From the NCBI RefSeq assembly GCF_000383915.1, contig NZ_KB912942.1, forward strand, positions 2,897,195-2,961,194: a DNA stretch of 64,000 bases. The letters run 5' to 3'. The translations under genes were made by a program, and so were the position numbers. This document shows positions 36,422-47,521 of this stretch, piece after piece (positions within the stretch are counted from its first letter, which is position 1; every line of letters starts with the position of its first letter). The notes under the pieces were generated by a model that saw nothing but the letters and a program-made list of their open reading frames with translations, searched no databases and had not been told where the DNA came from. Source of the stretch: Amycolatopsis benzoatilytica AK 16/65. GTDB lineage: Bacteria; Actinomycetota; Actinomycetes; Mycobacteriales; Pseudonocardiaceae.

Positions 36422-36436
36422 TACCCCTGGGGAGTA
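36422..36436 (+). promoter_or_regulatory. Possible CsoR-type copper operator
   Basis: TACCCCTGGGGAGTA, a pseudo-palindrome (TAC.CC...GG..GTA) of the G/C-run type bound by copper repressors such as CsoR, 43 bases before the start of the copper-linked DUF6153-like gene. Confidence 0.35.
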
Positions 36437-36478
36437 GGTAGGGTGGCCGGTGTCCCATGGCGGCAGGCAGGAGAGGCG

Positions 36479-36919
36479 ATGCGCGGCAGTCCTTCGGCGC
36501 GGGTGCCGGCCCGGTTGCTGGTGGCGTGCGCCGTGGTCGCCGGGCTGTTCGCCATGCACGGCCTGCCGGAGCAGACATGTGCGGACGGCGCCGACACCGG
36601 GCCCTCGACGTCGGCGTGGTTCGCGATGCCGATGAGCGGTCGCGGACCTGTGCAGGCTGCGCCGGTCGGTGCCCCGTCGCCGGCCACCCCTGCCGTCGAG
36701 CGTGGCACCGACGGCATGGGGCATGGCGGCGTGTGCGTGGCCACTGCTCCGTCGCGCGGATGGGCGGATGCGCTGGCGCTGTCCCTCGCGGGCGCGTTCG
36801 CCGTAACAGCGGCCGCTCCGGCACCGAGCCCGGAACGGCGTCGCCGTCGGTCGAGTCACCGGGGACCGCCCGCGACGGGCGCGCAGCTGCGGACGAGGTT
36901 GTGCGTCTCTCGGATCTGA
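36479..36919 (+). CDS. Small secreted or membrane-anchored protein, DUF6153-like
   Basis: 146 aa; the ATG has CAGGAGAGG immediately upstream. The N-terminal hydrophobic helix ARLLVACAVVAGLFAMHGL is the hallmark of DUF6153 proteins (usually ...LLxLAVxAGLLxMHGL). It is followed by a short Cys/His-containing segment (EQTC, GMGHGGVCVAT) and a basic Arg-rich tail. DUF6153 genes are often beside copper or metal genes. It is rightward, divergent from ctaD, with a CsoR-like site upstream and a copper-type lipoprotein gene next. A metal-binding role outside the membrane is inferred. Confidence 0.65.
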   Translation: MRGSPSARVPARLLVACAVVAGLFAMHGLPEQTCADGADTGPSTSAWFAMPMSGRGPVQAAPVGAPSPATPAVERGTDGMGHGGVCVATAPSRGWADALALSLAGAFAVTAAAPAPSPERRRRRSSHRGPPATGAQLRTRLCVSRI

Positions 36920-37018
36920 CAGACCCTCGCTGACCGGCCCCTTCGCCAGGTCAGTGCTTCGACGTCTGTTCATTTCCGTACGCGCCGGTCGCGTGCGCCT
37001 TCGCTGAGGATTCTTTCG

Positions 37019-37942
37019 ATGTTGACAAGTACTCGTTTCCGCGCTGCCCGTGTCACGGCCGCGGCCGGTGTGGTGGCAGCCGCTGGACTGCTGGCGGCGG
37101 CCTGCGGTTCCGGCGGCGCGGATCCCGGGACATCCGGGACGGACCACTCCGGCATGCCGATGACCAGCGCTGCGGCCCCGGCCTCGAAGGCGGATGGCAT
37201 GCCGGGGATGGACGACATGCCCACCGGCGACGGGCTGGCCGCGGAGTCCTCCGGCTTCCGGTTCGTGCCTGCCGCGACCTCGGTGCCCGCCGGGAAGCCG
37301 GCTTCGCTGTCGTTCCGGATCACCGACGCCGCGGGCAAACCGGTGACGGCGTTCGAACCGGACCAGACCAAGCTGATGCACTTCTACCTGATCCGCTCCG
37401 ATCTGACCGGGTTCCAGCACGTCCACCCCGCCATGGCCGCGGACGGACCCTGGACCGCACCGCTGGCGGCGGCACAGCCGGGGGCCTACCGGGCCTACGC
37501 GTCGTTCACCGCCAAGAACGCCGCCGGCAAACCGGTTCCGCTGGTGCTCAGCCAGCAGCTCACCGTGCCCGGCGACGCCACGCCCGCTCCGCTGCCGCCG
37601 CCGTCGACCACGACGCAGGCCGACGGATACACGCTCAGCCTCGGCAGCGACCAGCTGATGAGCGGGATGAGCCACGAACTGACGGTCACCGTGGCCAAGG
37701 ACGGCAAGCCGGTCACCGACCTGCAGCCCTACCTGGACACCTACGCGCACCTGACCGCTTTCCACGAGGGCGATCTCGCCTTCGCGCATCTGCACCCGCA
37801 GGGGACGGTCAACGGTGATCACGGCGGACCGGCGCTGACGTTCGAGGCGATGCTGCCCAAGCCGGGCAGCTACCGGCTGTTCGTCCAGTTCCAGACCGGC
37901 GGGGTGGTGCACACCGCCCCGGCGACGGTCCGAGTCAGCTGA
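37019..37942 (+). CDS. Met/His-rich lipoprotein, copper-associated
   Basis: 307 aa. Lipoprotein signal with lipobox LLAAACGSGG. The following segment is methionine- and histidine-rich (DHSGMPMTSA, DGMPGMDDMPTGDG), typical of periplasmic or outer-leaflet copper handling. Two beta-rich domains follow, with LMHFYLIRSDLTGFQHVHPAM and AHLTAFHEGDLAFAHLHPQGT, repeated HxH-containing strands suited to metal binding. It shares a direction with the DUF6153-like gene 100 bases upstream and ends at a strong terminator facing the copper ATPase operon. Copper specificity is inferred from composition and neighbours. Confidence 0.78.
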   Translation: MLTSTRFRAARVTAAAGVVAAAGLLAAACGSGGADPGTSGTDHSGMPMTSAAAPASKADGMPGMDDMPTGDGLAAESSGFRFVPAATSVPAGKPASLSFRITDAAGKPVTAFEPDQTKLMHFYLIRSDLTGFQHVHPAMAADGPWTAPLAAAQPGAYRAYASFTAKNAAGKPVPLVLSQQLTVPGDATPAPLPPPSTTTQADGYTLSLGSDQLMSGMSHELTVTVAKDGKPVTDLQPYLDTYAHLTAFHEGDLAFAHLHPQGTVNGDHGGPALTFEAMLPKPGSYRLFVQFQTGGVVHTAPATVRVS

Positions 37943-37949
37943 CCGCAGG

Positions 37950-37989
37950 GAGCCGGGACCGTCCCGCGCGGCACGGGACGGCCCGGCTC
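37950..37989. terminator. Bidirectional stem-loop terminator
   Basis: GAGCCGGGACCGTCCCG (37950-37966) pairs with CGGGACGGCCCGGCTC (37974-37989), 16 bp with one bulged A and a 7-base loop, between two convergent lipoprotein genes. It begins eight bases after the 37942 stop. Confidence 0.8.
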
Positions 37990-38021
37990 CGGCCGCCGAT
38001 CCCGGGTGCCCGCGGGTGCGG

Positions 38022-38768
38022 TCACTGCTGGCTGGTGGCGATGTAGGCGCCGTGCCAGGTGTGGTACCAGACGGCACCGGTGGCGGCGTTGACCGACAGC
38101 ATGCCGCTGATCTTGCCGGCGTCCAGCGTGTGCAAGGTGTAGTAACCGGGGAAAGCGGTCGGATCGGCGACGGTGAGGGCGCTGCCATGGTCGCGCAGCC
38201 ATTGCTGGGCGATCTCGCCGGCTCGGGCGACAGAGACGGTGCTCGGGGTTTCGCCCCCGGAATGCATGCCGTAGGCGGTGTTCCACATCATCGCGGGGCC
38301 GTACTCGATGCCCACGGCACCGGTCGCCGGGTCGACCAGGGCCTCGGTGGCGGGTCGGCCGTCGGCGGTGGCGAGCTCCGCGTAGAAGTTCCACGAGAAT
38401 TGCATGACCTCGCCCACGCGCAGGCCGAGTTGCCCGGCGAAAGCAGTCGCTCGCTGCCGCGCCTGGTCCAGGGTCGTGACCGCACCGCCGGTACCGGGGA
38501 GCCAGTAGCGGTGGCCCATCATCCCTGGGCCCCACGAACCCGGGCGACCGCCCATCATGCCAGGCCCCCACGCGCTGGAGCCGTTCATCATGCCCGGCTC
38601 CCAGGAGCCGGGCCCCCAGTAGCCTGGGCCTTGGGTGATCGCGGGGTTTGCCGTCGGTGCGCCGCTGCTGGCCGCGCCGTTGTCGGCACCGCCGCATCCG
38701 GCCAGGGCCAGCGATGCAGCCACCGTAAGGACTGCGATGCCAGTGGCTGCTGCGCGTCTGCTGAACAT
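38022..38768 (-). CDS. Met-rich lipoprotein downstream of copA
   Basis: 248 aa. Lipobox LALAGCGGAD after a standard signal. The following region is a low-complexity repeat of tryptophan, glycine and methionine (WGPGSWEPGMMNG, WGPGMMGG, WGPGMMGHRYW), which could bind copper(I) through paired methionines. The C-terminal part contains two PepSY-like halves (TTLDQARQRATAFAGQLGLRVGEVMQF; SVARAGEIAQQWLRDHG), each followed by TGAVGIEYG / TGAVWYHTW. It is cotranscribed with the copper ATPase 44 bases upstream. A role in trapping or delivering copper outside the membrane is likely. Confidence 0.78.
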   Translation of the reverse strand: MFSRRAAATGIAVLTVAASLALAGCGGADNGAASSGAPTANPAITQGPGYWGPGSWEPGMMNGSSAWGPGMMGGRPGSWGPGMMGHRYWLPGTGGAVTTLDQARQRATAFAGQLGLRVGEVMQFSWNFYAELATADGRPATEALVDPATGAVGIEYGPAMMWNTAYGMHSGGETPSTVSVARAGEIAQQWLRDHGSALTVADPTAFPGYYTLHTLDAGKISGMLSVNAATGAVWYHTWHGAYIATSQQ

Positions 38769-38812
38769 GCGCCTTCACCTTCCTGATCGATGGTCGCGGC
38801 GGTTGATCGTGG

Positions 38813-41356
<2,544 letters not shown>

Positions 41357-41965
41357 GGCCGTCTCCGCTACGTCCTCCGGGCCTGAGCTCGCCCCTGCTG
41401 GCTGATCGGTGGCGTCCATCCGGCCGGACAGGCGCTGACGGACGACAAGCCCCTCGGCGAGCGGTGCCTGGCACCGCTCGTACGGAATGTCCGTGTCCTC
41501 TCCCGCCGGCACAGCGGTGGACTGGACCGTCGATGCCGACGCTGCGGCCATCGCGATCAGGATGAGCGGCAGCACCGCACTGATGACGAGAGCCGGCCAG
41601 CAGCCGGCGATGACCGGACCATATCCGCGCCGTCACCGCGCTCACCTTCTTCCCGGCGTCTGCTCGAGCCGGGTCCGCCGGACCCGCGAGGTGTGGTCGG
41701 TTTCGCGGTCCACTGTTCGCCCGCATACCCAGCCCAGGTAGGGACCTCGGACACCCCGCGGAGGCACGAGGTCCCTATTCGCGGCCGTATCGGCGGACCA
41801 CCGTGACAGATGCGAGACGCACACGCAGGAGGTGCGACGTGCACGAGTCCGCCGCACGCGACCGGCCGGCCGCTTCCCGGCGGCGCACGGTCGGCCTCGC
41901 CCGCACTGCCCGACTCCAATCCGATGCACACGATGGAGATCGACAGGCAACGCAAGGAGTTCATG
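41357..41965. other. Divergent region upstream of copA
   Basis: About 600 bases without a confident gene. The copA frame remains open to about 41575 and encodes a hydrophobic stretch ([16 protein letters not shown]) whose relevance is unclear. A TACC-N7-GGTA repeat lies at 41726-41740. Confidence 0.4.
41726..41740. promoter_or_regulatory. Possible CsoR-type site between copA and the SHOCT gene
   Basis: TACCCAGCCCAGGTA, symmetric TACC/GGTA ends around seven bases; similar in style to the site before the DUF6153-like gene. The distance to either start (226 and 370 bases) is long, so it is tentative. Confidence 0.25.
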
Positions 41966-42241
41966 ATGATGTTCTGGTACGGCAACGGAATGAGCGGCTG
42001 GGGCTACGCGCTCATGACCGTCGGCATGGTGCTGTTCTGGGGCCTGGTGATCCTGGGTGTCGTGGCTTTGGTCCGCTTCCTCGTTCGTTCCCCGCAGCGC
42101 CCGGACAGTGCGGACGTGTCCCACCGGACGCCGGAGCAGATGCTGGCCGAGCGATTTGCTCGCGGCGAGATCGACGAGCAGGAGTACCGAAGCCGGCTGG
42201 CTACGCTGCAGGGCCGTCCGCACTCGACCAGCGGAACGTAA
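41966..42241 (+). CDS. Small SHOCT-domain membrane protein
   Basis: 91 aa. Three ATGs in a row follow AAGGAG; the second is best spaced (six bases). The N-terminus FWYGNGMSGWGYALMTVGMVLFWGLVILGVVALVRFLV is one membrane helix preceded by a Met/Trp/Gly-rich outer segment. The C-terminus TPEQMLAERFARGEIDEQEYRSRLATL is a SHOCT motif, a short oligomerisation module. Such proteins commonly accompany actinobacterial copper and multicopper-oxidase genes. It diverges from copA. Confidence 0.8.
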   Translation: MMFWYGNGMSGWGYALMTVGMVLFWGLVILGVVALVRFLVRSPQRPDSADVSHRTPEQMLAERFARGEIDEQEYRSRLATLQGRPHSTSGT

Positions 42242-42596
42242 GCTGAGGCATATCAAGGATTTTGGCCAGGTCCTGAATCGAAGTATTGGCAGCCAGGCCG
42301 GAAACCGCCGCGGCCGCCGCGCGGACGATGCCGCGCTGGCACCGGTCGGCCGGCACGACCCGGCGAAGGGCGAAGCCTGGCGAGGAGCACTCGCCGGTGC
42401 CCACGGGCCGATAGCTGCCCGGCTGGTGCTGGCGGGCAGCGGCGAGTGTCCCGACTCCGTGCCAGGGCCAGCTTCCGTCAGATCCGCGCCGGATTCCGGT
42501 GCTGCCCCGGTTCCGGCCGTCGCTGGTTCGGCCGGCTGACAGCTTCCGTGCCTCGCGCGCTCTGACGCCGCCCGCCCCGATGGCACCGACGAAGTA

Positions 42597-42625
42597 GCGG
42601 TGCGATCGTTCTGCGATCACACCGC
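42597..42625. terminator. Hairpin near the RidA relic
   Basis: GCGGTGCGATCG (42597-42608) pairs with CGATCACACCGC (42614-42625) at 11 of 12 positions around a 5-base loop, 43 bases beyond the relic's stop on the minus strand. Probably the former terminator of that gene. Confidence 0.45.
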
Positions 42626-42667
42626 GATCACCGATTCCGCCGTTGCGCGCGGGTACTGTGCCTCGGT

Positions 42668-42736
42668 TCATCCGCGTGCGGCGACCGCCTCGATCTCGAT
42701 CAGCGGCTCGGGCTGCCATAGGGCGATGCCGCCGAC
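42668..42736 (-). pseudogene. C-terminal relic of a RidA/YjgF-family protein
   Basis: The minus-strand frame ends VGGIALWQPEPLIEIEAVAA before a TGA, matching the RidA C-terminal strand (xxxxLPxPxxLVEIEAIA). Upstream codons are no longer recognisable and no start is seen. RidA-type deaminases such as RutC accompany pyrimidine-catabolic genes, so the relic may belong to the neighbouring catabolic cluster. Confidence 0.42.
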
Positions 42737-43108
42737 GCGAGCGCGGTGAGCGCTCCTTCTTGTGCTTACGGAGTGGCCGGGAATCCGTGCGCAGCCAGCT
42801 GTCCTTGCCGACGGGTGCCGCCCCTCGTCGGCGAGTGCCGCGGGGCGAGTTCAGAGACGCATCGGTGGAGCCGCACAGGGCATGGGTGGTGTCGCAGCCC
42901 TTGGGAGGCGAAGAGGGTCGCATCCAGGCCCTCGACGAGAGCATCGCGTACCCGGTGACCGACGTCGCGTTGAGACGGTCGTGCAGCTGCCCGACGATGA
43001 TCTGCGGCCGGCCCTCGCCAGGTCCTGACCCAGGAATGGGGCGGGCGAATCGCGCTACGTGCCCGGGGAAACAGGGGTTGACCGTGTCCCAGGTCACCCT
43101 TATGGTTC

Positions 43109-43131
43109 TGGGATCCCAACTTGGGATCCCA
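43109..43131. promoter_or_regulatory. Doubled operator TGGGATCCCA-ACT-TGGGATCCCA
   Basis: Two perfect copies of the 10-base palindrome at 43109-43118 and 43122-43131, centres 13 bases apart, 68 bases before the MFS start. The spacing and symmetry suit a cooperatively bound GntR/FCD dimer pair, most likely the product of the gene at 44615. Confidence 0.75.
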
Positions 43132-43199
43132 TAATCTTCCCGAAGGGCCCGGTCGCTCGTCACGTCCCGGTTCGGCCTTCCCTTCTCCAAGGAGGACCC

Positions 43200-44534
43200 A
43201 TGTCCCTGCAAGAACGGCTCTCGCACCAGAGCAGGACGCAGCCCGCTGGGTCGGCCCCCGCCAGGCGCACGAACGTCCGGTGGACGCTCTTCGTCCTGCT
43301 GCTGGTCCTGGTGACCGTCAACTACGTCGACCGCGGTTCGATCTCCGTCGCGCTGCCGCTGATCCAGAAGGAGTTCGGCCTCTCTCCCTCGCTCACCGGC
43401 CTGCTGCTGTCGGCGTTCTTCTGGAGTTATGCGCTCATGCAGGTGCCGGTCGGGTGGCTGATCGACCGCTTCGGCCCGCGCAAGGTCATCACCGCCTCGT
43501 GCGTCGGGTGGGGCACCGCGACGGCTGCTTCCGGCCTCACCGGCGGCTTCTCCGGCATGTTCGCCGCCCGGCTCGGCATCGGCGTCGCCGAGGCGGGCGT
43601 GATGCCGGCCGGGGGCAAGCTCAACGCCCTCTGGATGCACCCCAAGGAACGCGGCCGCGGCGCGACCATCCTCGACGCGGGCGCGCCGCTCGGCGCGGGC
43701 GTAGGCGGCATCCTCATCACCGGCCTCATCGCGCTGTTCGGCGGCTGGCGGATGTCGTTCGTCATCGCCGGCCTCCTCACCGCGCTGCTCGGCATCGCCA
43801 TCTGGTGGTACGTCCGCGACCACCCGCGCCAGCACCGGTCGGTCAACGACGCCGAGGCCGAATACCTCGAGGCCGCCCACCGGGCCGAGGACGAGGCGGC
43901 GGCCGCCGGCGGCGCCACCGCCCGCCGCGCGTTCCTGCCTTACCTGAAGTTCCGGTCGTTCTGGGCGATGTGCTTCGGCTGGCTCGGTTTCAACGGCGTG
44001 TTCTACGGCTTGCTGACCTGGGGCCCGCTGTACCTGTCGCAGGCCAAGCACTTCAAGCTCGCCTCGATCGGCTGGTCGACGTTCGCGATCTTCGGCGCCG
44101 GCTTCGTCGGCGAGATCCTGGGCGGCCTGCTCGCCGACCGGTTGCGGGCCAAGGGCCACGGAGCCAACCTCGTCATGCGCACGCTGCTGGGCGTCTCGAG
44201 CCTGATCGTCGCCAGCGGTCTGGTCGGCGTCACGGTCGTCGGAAGCCCGATGGCCGCGGTCGTGCTGCTGTCGGTCGTCCTGTTCTTCCTGCGCTGGGTC
44301 GGCCTGTTCTGGTCGGTCCCGGCGACGCTCGGCGGCCGCACCAACGCCGGCATGCTCGGCGGCGCGATGAACCTCGCCGGCAACGTCGCGGGCATCGGCA
44401 CGCCGATAGCGGTCGGCATTATCGTCGGCGCGACCGGCAGCTACACCGGCGCGCTGCTGTACTTCGTCGTCTCGGCGGTGATCATGGGCATCTCGGTGCT
44501 CACCCTCGACTACAGCAAGCGGCTCCCGGTGTGA
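43200..44534 (+). CDS. MFS transporter of the anion:cation symporter (ACS) type
   Basis: 444 aa; ATG after AAGGAGGACCC, an excellent ribosome site. About twelve membrane segments. NYVDRGSISVALPLIQKEFGL in TM1, SAFFWSYALMQVPVGWLIDRFGPRK through TM2-3, and WYVRDHPRQHRSVNDAEAEYL in the central loop are classic for ACS importers of hexuronates, allantoate and related anions. It opens the operon that includes a hydantoinase-like enzyme, so a cyclic ureide or an organic anion derived from one is the probable cargo. The doubled operator lies directly upstream. Confidence 0.88.
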   Translation: MSLQERLSHQSRTQPAGSAPARRTNVRWTLFVLLLVLVTVNYVDRGSISVALPLIQKEFGLSPSLTGLLLSAFFWSYALMQVPVGWLIDRFGPRKVITASCVGWGTATAASGLTGGFSGMFAARLGIGVAEAGVMPAGGKLNALWMHPKERGRGATILDAGAPLGAGVGGILITGLIALFGGWRMSFVIAGLLTALLGIAIWWYVRDHPRQHRSVNDAEAEYLEAAHRAEDEAAAAGGATARRAFLPYLKFRSFWAMCFGWLGFNGVFYGLLTWGPLYLSQAKHFKLASIGWSTFAIFGAGFVGEILGGLLADRLRAKGHGANLVMRTLLGVSSLIVASGLVGVTVVGSPMAAVVLLSVVLFFLRWVGLFWSVPATLGGRTNAGMLGGAMNLAGNVAGIGTPIAVGIIVGATGSYTGALLYFVVSAVIMGISVLTLDYSKRLPV

Positions 44535-44614
44535 GCCGCCCGGCGGGGACATGTGGTCGAATGACGCGGATTCCATGGCACGTCTTGACGACTGCCGATT
44601 CGAAGGGGGACGCG

Positions 44615-45262
44615 ATGGCACAGCCGGCGGAGGGAACGCACCGCGACGGCCCGCTGCGGGAGACAATCCGGGACGCGCTGCGGACCCGGATCTTCGAAGG
44701 CGTCTACCCGCCGGGCATGCGCTTGGTCGAACGGGACATCGCCGCCGAGTTCGCCGTTTCGCGGCTGCCGGTGCGCGAAGCGCTGCGGATGCTCGCGCAG
44801 GAGGGTCTGCTGGCGAAAGGCGCTTCGCGCAGCTCTGTCGTCGCCGGGCTCAGCGACCAGGACGTGGACGACCTGTTCGCTGTCCGCGCTTCGCTCGAAG
44901 TACTCGCCTGCCGTCTCGCCGCCGAACGGGCGACGCCGGACGATCTCGCCCGGCTAGGCGAACTCGTCGACCGCGCGGCGGACGCGCTCGCCCGCGGCAG
45001 CGTCAACGAGGCGCACCGGGCCAACAGCGCGTTCCACGACGAGGTCACGCGCATCGCGGGCAACCGGTTCCTGCGAACCGCGCTGGAACCGTTGCAGGGC
45101 CGGATGCATTGGCTCTTCCGCCACGTCAACGACCTGGCCGAGCTCGTGCAGGAACATCGCGATCTGCTCGCCGCCATCGCGTCCGGAGATCCCGCCCGCG
45201 CCGGCGCCCAGTCCGAGCACCACGTAGGCAAGTACCACCGCCAGTACCCGGACACGGTCTGA
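44615..45262 (+). CDS. GntR/FCD-type transcriptional regulator
   Basis: 215 aa; ATG after GGGGGA. The N-terminal winged helix is LRTRIFEGVYPPGMRLVERDIAAEFAVSRLPVREALRMLAQEGLL. The FCD ligand domain has metal-type histidines (NSAFHDEVTRIAGNRF, EHRDLLAAI, EHHVGKYHRQY). It follows the MFS gene and most likely binds the TGGGATCCCA sites in front of that gene. The ligand, probably a carboxylate from the pathway, is unknown. Confidence 0.88.
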   Translation: MAQPAEGTHRDGPLRETIRDALRTRIFEGVYPPGMRLVERDIAAEFAVSRLPVREALRMLAQEGLLAKGASRSSVVAGLSDQDVDDLFAVRASLEVLACRLAAERATPDDLARLGELVDRAADALARGSVNEAHRANSAFHDEVTRIAGNRFLRTALEPLQGRMHWLFRHVNDLAELVQEHRDLLAAIASGDPARAGAQSEHHVGKYHRQYPDTV

Positions 45263-45291
45263 GACCGGATCCGAAAGGCAGGAGAAGCACA

Positions 45292-46074
45292 GTGAGACTT
45301 CTCGTCGTCAATCCGAACATCAGCGACGACGTCACCGACCTGATCCGCGCGGAGGCGCAACGGTCGACCGCCCCGACGACCGAACTCGTCGTGCGCACCG
45401 CCGGACACGGCGTCGAGTACATCGAAACGCGCTTCGAGGCGCTGCTCGCCGCAGGAGCCGTCGCTGAGCTGATCGCGGAGCACCGGGACGTGGACGGGGT
45501 GCTCGTCGCCGCGTTCGGCGACCCCGGACTGCCCGCGCTCAAAGAACTCGCGGACGTACCCGTCCTCGGCATCACCGAGGCCGCGCTGTGCGCCGCGGCC
45601 CTGCAGGGACAGCGGTTCTCGATCATCGCCATCTCGGACCGGATCACCGCGTGGTATCGCGAATGTGTGGAACGGTTCGGCTTCGGCGGGAGGCTCGCCT
45701 CTATCCGGTCGATCAAGGAAGCCCTGCACGGCATCGGCAGCGTCCAGGACGACTTCCGCGCGACGCTCGTCGACCTCGCGCGGCTCGCGGTCGAGCAGGA
45801 CGGCGCCGACGTCGTGATCCTGGCCGGCGCACCGCTGGCCGGGCTCGCGCGCGAGGTCTCCGGCGAGATTCCGGTTCCGGTCGTCGACGGCATCGGCGCC
45901 GGGATCCGGTTCGCCGAGGCAGTGGCCGGCCTCGCGTCCGGGACGCACCGCGCCGGTTCGTTCGCCGCGCCGCCCCGCAAACCCCGAGCCGGGCTCAGCC
46001 CCGCCCTCGACGCCGCACTCGAAGCGGCGCAGTTCGCGGGCCCGCCCGCCGCCACCAAAAGGAGCGCCGAGTGA
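45292..46074 (+). CDS. Asp/Glu/hydantoin racemase-family protein
   Basis: 260 aa from GTG with AGGAG nine bases upstream. It begins RLLVVNPNISDDVTDLI, the HyuE/hydantoin racemase N-terminus. GVLVAAFGDPGLPAL is at the first active-site loop, where a cysteine is usual in many racemases; here it is AAFGD. ITEAALCAAALQGQRFSIIAI contains a Cys, and VVILAGAPLAGLAREV sits at the second loop, also lacking Cys. The two-cysteine racemase mechanism is therefore doubtful. The stop overlaps the hydantoinase-like gene (GTGA). It may isomerise or bind the ring substrate. Confidence 0.8.
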   Translation: MRLLVVNPNISDDVTDLIRAEAQRSTAPTTELVVRTAGHGVEYIETRFEALLAAGAVAELIAEHRDVDGVLVAAFGDPGLPALKELADVPVLGITEAALCAAALQGQRFSIIAISDRITAWYRECVERFGFGGRLASIRSIKEALHGIGSVQDDFRATLVDLARLAVEQDGADVVILAGAPLAGLAREVSGEIPVPVVDGIGAGIRFAEAVAGLASGTHRAGSFAAPPRKPRAGLSPALDAALEAAQFAGPPAATKRSAE

Positions 46075-47519
46075 AACCCGATCTCGTCATCGCGGACGGG
46101 CTCGTCGTCAACGCGTCCGGGACGCGCAACGCCCACGTCGTCGTCGACGGGAGGCGGGTCACGGCGGTCGTCGACGCGAGCGAACCCGTGCCCGCGGCCG
46201 AACGCGTCGTGGACGCCGCCGGCCGCGCGGTCCTCCCGGGCGGCGTCGACGGGCACTGCCACGTCGCCCAGGTCACCGGGCGCTACCGGACGCTGGACGA
46301 CTTCGCCAGCACGTCCACCGCAGCGCTGTGGGGCGGCACCACCACGATCCTGGACTTCGGCATCCCGCGCGACAGCAGCGAATCCCCGCTGGAAGCGGCC
46401 AGGAACAAGATCGAGCTGGCGCGCGAATCCCGCTGCGACGTCGCACTGCACGGCGCGGTCGTCGACTGGGACGACACGGTGCCCGCGCAGCTCGAGGAGC
46501 TCGCCGCGCTCGGCGTCCGCTCGGTGAAGATGTACCTGACCAACCGCGGCACCACGATCGCGTCGAACGACACCGTACTCAAGGTCATGCGCGAGATGGT
46601 CCGGCTCGACGGCCTCACCTACATCCACGCCGAACACGACGCGTTGATCGTCGACTGCACCGACCGCCGCGCCGCGGCCGGCGAGATCGGGATCGAGCAC
46701 CTGCACCAGACCCGGCCGGAAATCGCCGAGGAGGCATCCGTCCGAGAAACCCTGGCGATGGCCGAGTACACCGGCGCCCCGGTGTATTTCGTCCACCAGT
46801 CGACGCCCCGCGCCGTCGACCTCGTCGCCGAGGCCCGCGCGCGCGGCCTGGCGATCCACTCCGAGACCTGCCCGCACTACCTCGTGCTCGACGACGGCGT
46901 GTACTCGTCGAAGTTCCCGGAATGGTTCGCGTGCTGCCCGCCGATGCGTTGTGCCGCAACCGTTGCCGCGCTGCGCGAACGGTACGCCGCCGGCTCGGTG
47001 CACACCGTCTCCAGCGACCACTCGTGCTACGACCTGACGCAGAAGCGCGTACGCGCCGACGACATCCGGCAGATGCCGCACGGGCTGCCCGGCGTCGAGA
47101 CGCGCATGCCGGTCGCCTTCACCGCGCTCGCCGAAGCGTCCGCCGGGGTGCCTGAGCCCCGTGTTCTCGAACGCTTCGCGGAGCTGTTCTCGACTGGTCC
47201 GGCTCGGATCAATGCCCTGCCGGGCAAGGGCATCATCGCCCCAGGCTACGACGCCGACCTGGTGCTGTTCGATCCCGCCGAGACCCGCACCGTCGATGGC
47301 GCCGCCCTGCACATGGGCACGGACTTCTCGCCGTTCGAGGGAAAGCGGCTGCGCGGCTGGCCGCAGGTGGTCGTCTCCGGCGGAAAAGTCGTGCTCGACG
47401 AGGACGGCTTCCACGACCCCGGTCCAGCGGGCCGGTTCCTCGCGCGGCTCGGCTATCGCGAAGCGGCCGCGCTCGGAGACCCGCAACCGGTGCCACTCGC
47501 CGCGATGAAAGGAGCCTGA
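46071..47519 (+). CDS. Dihydropyrimidinase/hydantoinase-family amidohydrolase
   Basis: 482 aa from GTG. Metal-site motifs: GGVDGHCHVA (residues 60-69, HxH), carboxylated lysine in SVKMYLTN, HAEHDALI, FVHQST, and SSDHSCYD. C-terminal INALPGKGIIAPGYDADLVLFDP is typical of hydantoinase/dihydropyrimidinase and allantoinase. Hydrolyses cyclic amides (hydantoins, dihydropyrimidines) to N-carbamoyl acids. No N-carbamoylase gene adjoins. It overlaps the racemase-like gene and is two bases before the AMDase-like gene, so the three act together. Confidence 0.88.
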   Translation: MKPDLVIADGLVVNASGTRNAHVVVDGRRVTAVVDASEPVPAAERVVDAAGRAVLPGGVDGHCHVAQVTGRYRTLDDFASTSTAALWGGTTTILDFGIPRDSSESPLEAARNKIELARESRCDVALHGAVVDWDDTVPAQLEELAALGVRSVKMYLTNRGTTIASNDTVLKVMREMVRLDGLTYIHAEHDALIVDCTDRRAAAGEIGIEHLHQTRPEIAEEASVRETLAMAEYTGAPVYFVHQSTPRAVDLVAEARARGLAIHSETCPHYLVLDDGVYSSKFPEWFACCPPMRCAATVAALRERYAAGSVHTVSSDHSCYDLTQKRVRADDIRQMPHGLPGVETRMPVAFTALAEASAGVPEPRVLERFAELFSTGPARINALPGKGIIAPGYDADLVLFDPAETRTVDGAALHMGTDFSPFEGKRLRGWPQVVVSGGKVVLDEDGFHDPGPAGRFLARLGYREAAALGDPQPVPLAAMKGA

Positions 47520-47521
47520 CG

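Larger units (their letters stand above)
42242..43108. other. Decayed stretch without an intact gene
   Basis: About 870 bases between the SHOCT gene and the MFS operon's operator. It contains a hairpin and the end of a RidA-like gene (listed separately). Other frames show no recognisable domain despite long open stretches on the minus strand. It looks like a junction between copper and catabolic blocks with gene remnants. Confidence 0.45.

Noticed and set aside
34384..36441. 685-codon + strand frame opposite ctaD
   Set aside because: Composition is that of an antisense shadow (Arg/His/Gln-rich); CtaD on the other strand has every heme and copper ligand.
41357..41575. 73-codon N-terminal extension of copA
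   Set aside because: The internal ATG has a good ribosome site directly before the first membrane helix. The upstream part has no ribosome site, though its hydrophobic start kept it under consideration.
42201..44666. 821-codon minus-strand frame opposite the MFS gene
   Set aside because: Low-complexity Glu/Arg/Asp/Gln shadow; the + strand MFS protein is convincing and has a strong ribosome site.
45126..47486. 786-codon minus-strand frame opposite the racemase-like and hydantoinase-like genes
   Set aside because: No domain; it covers two overlapping + strand genes with family motifs.
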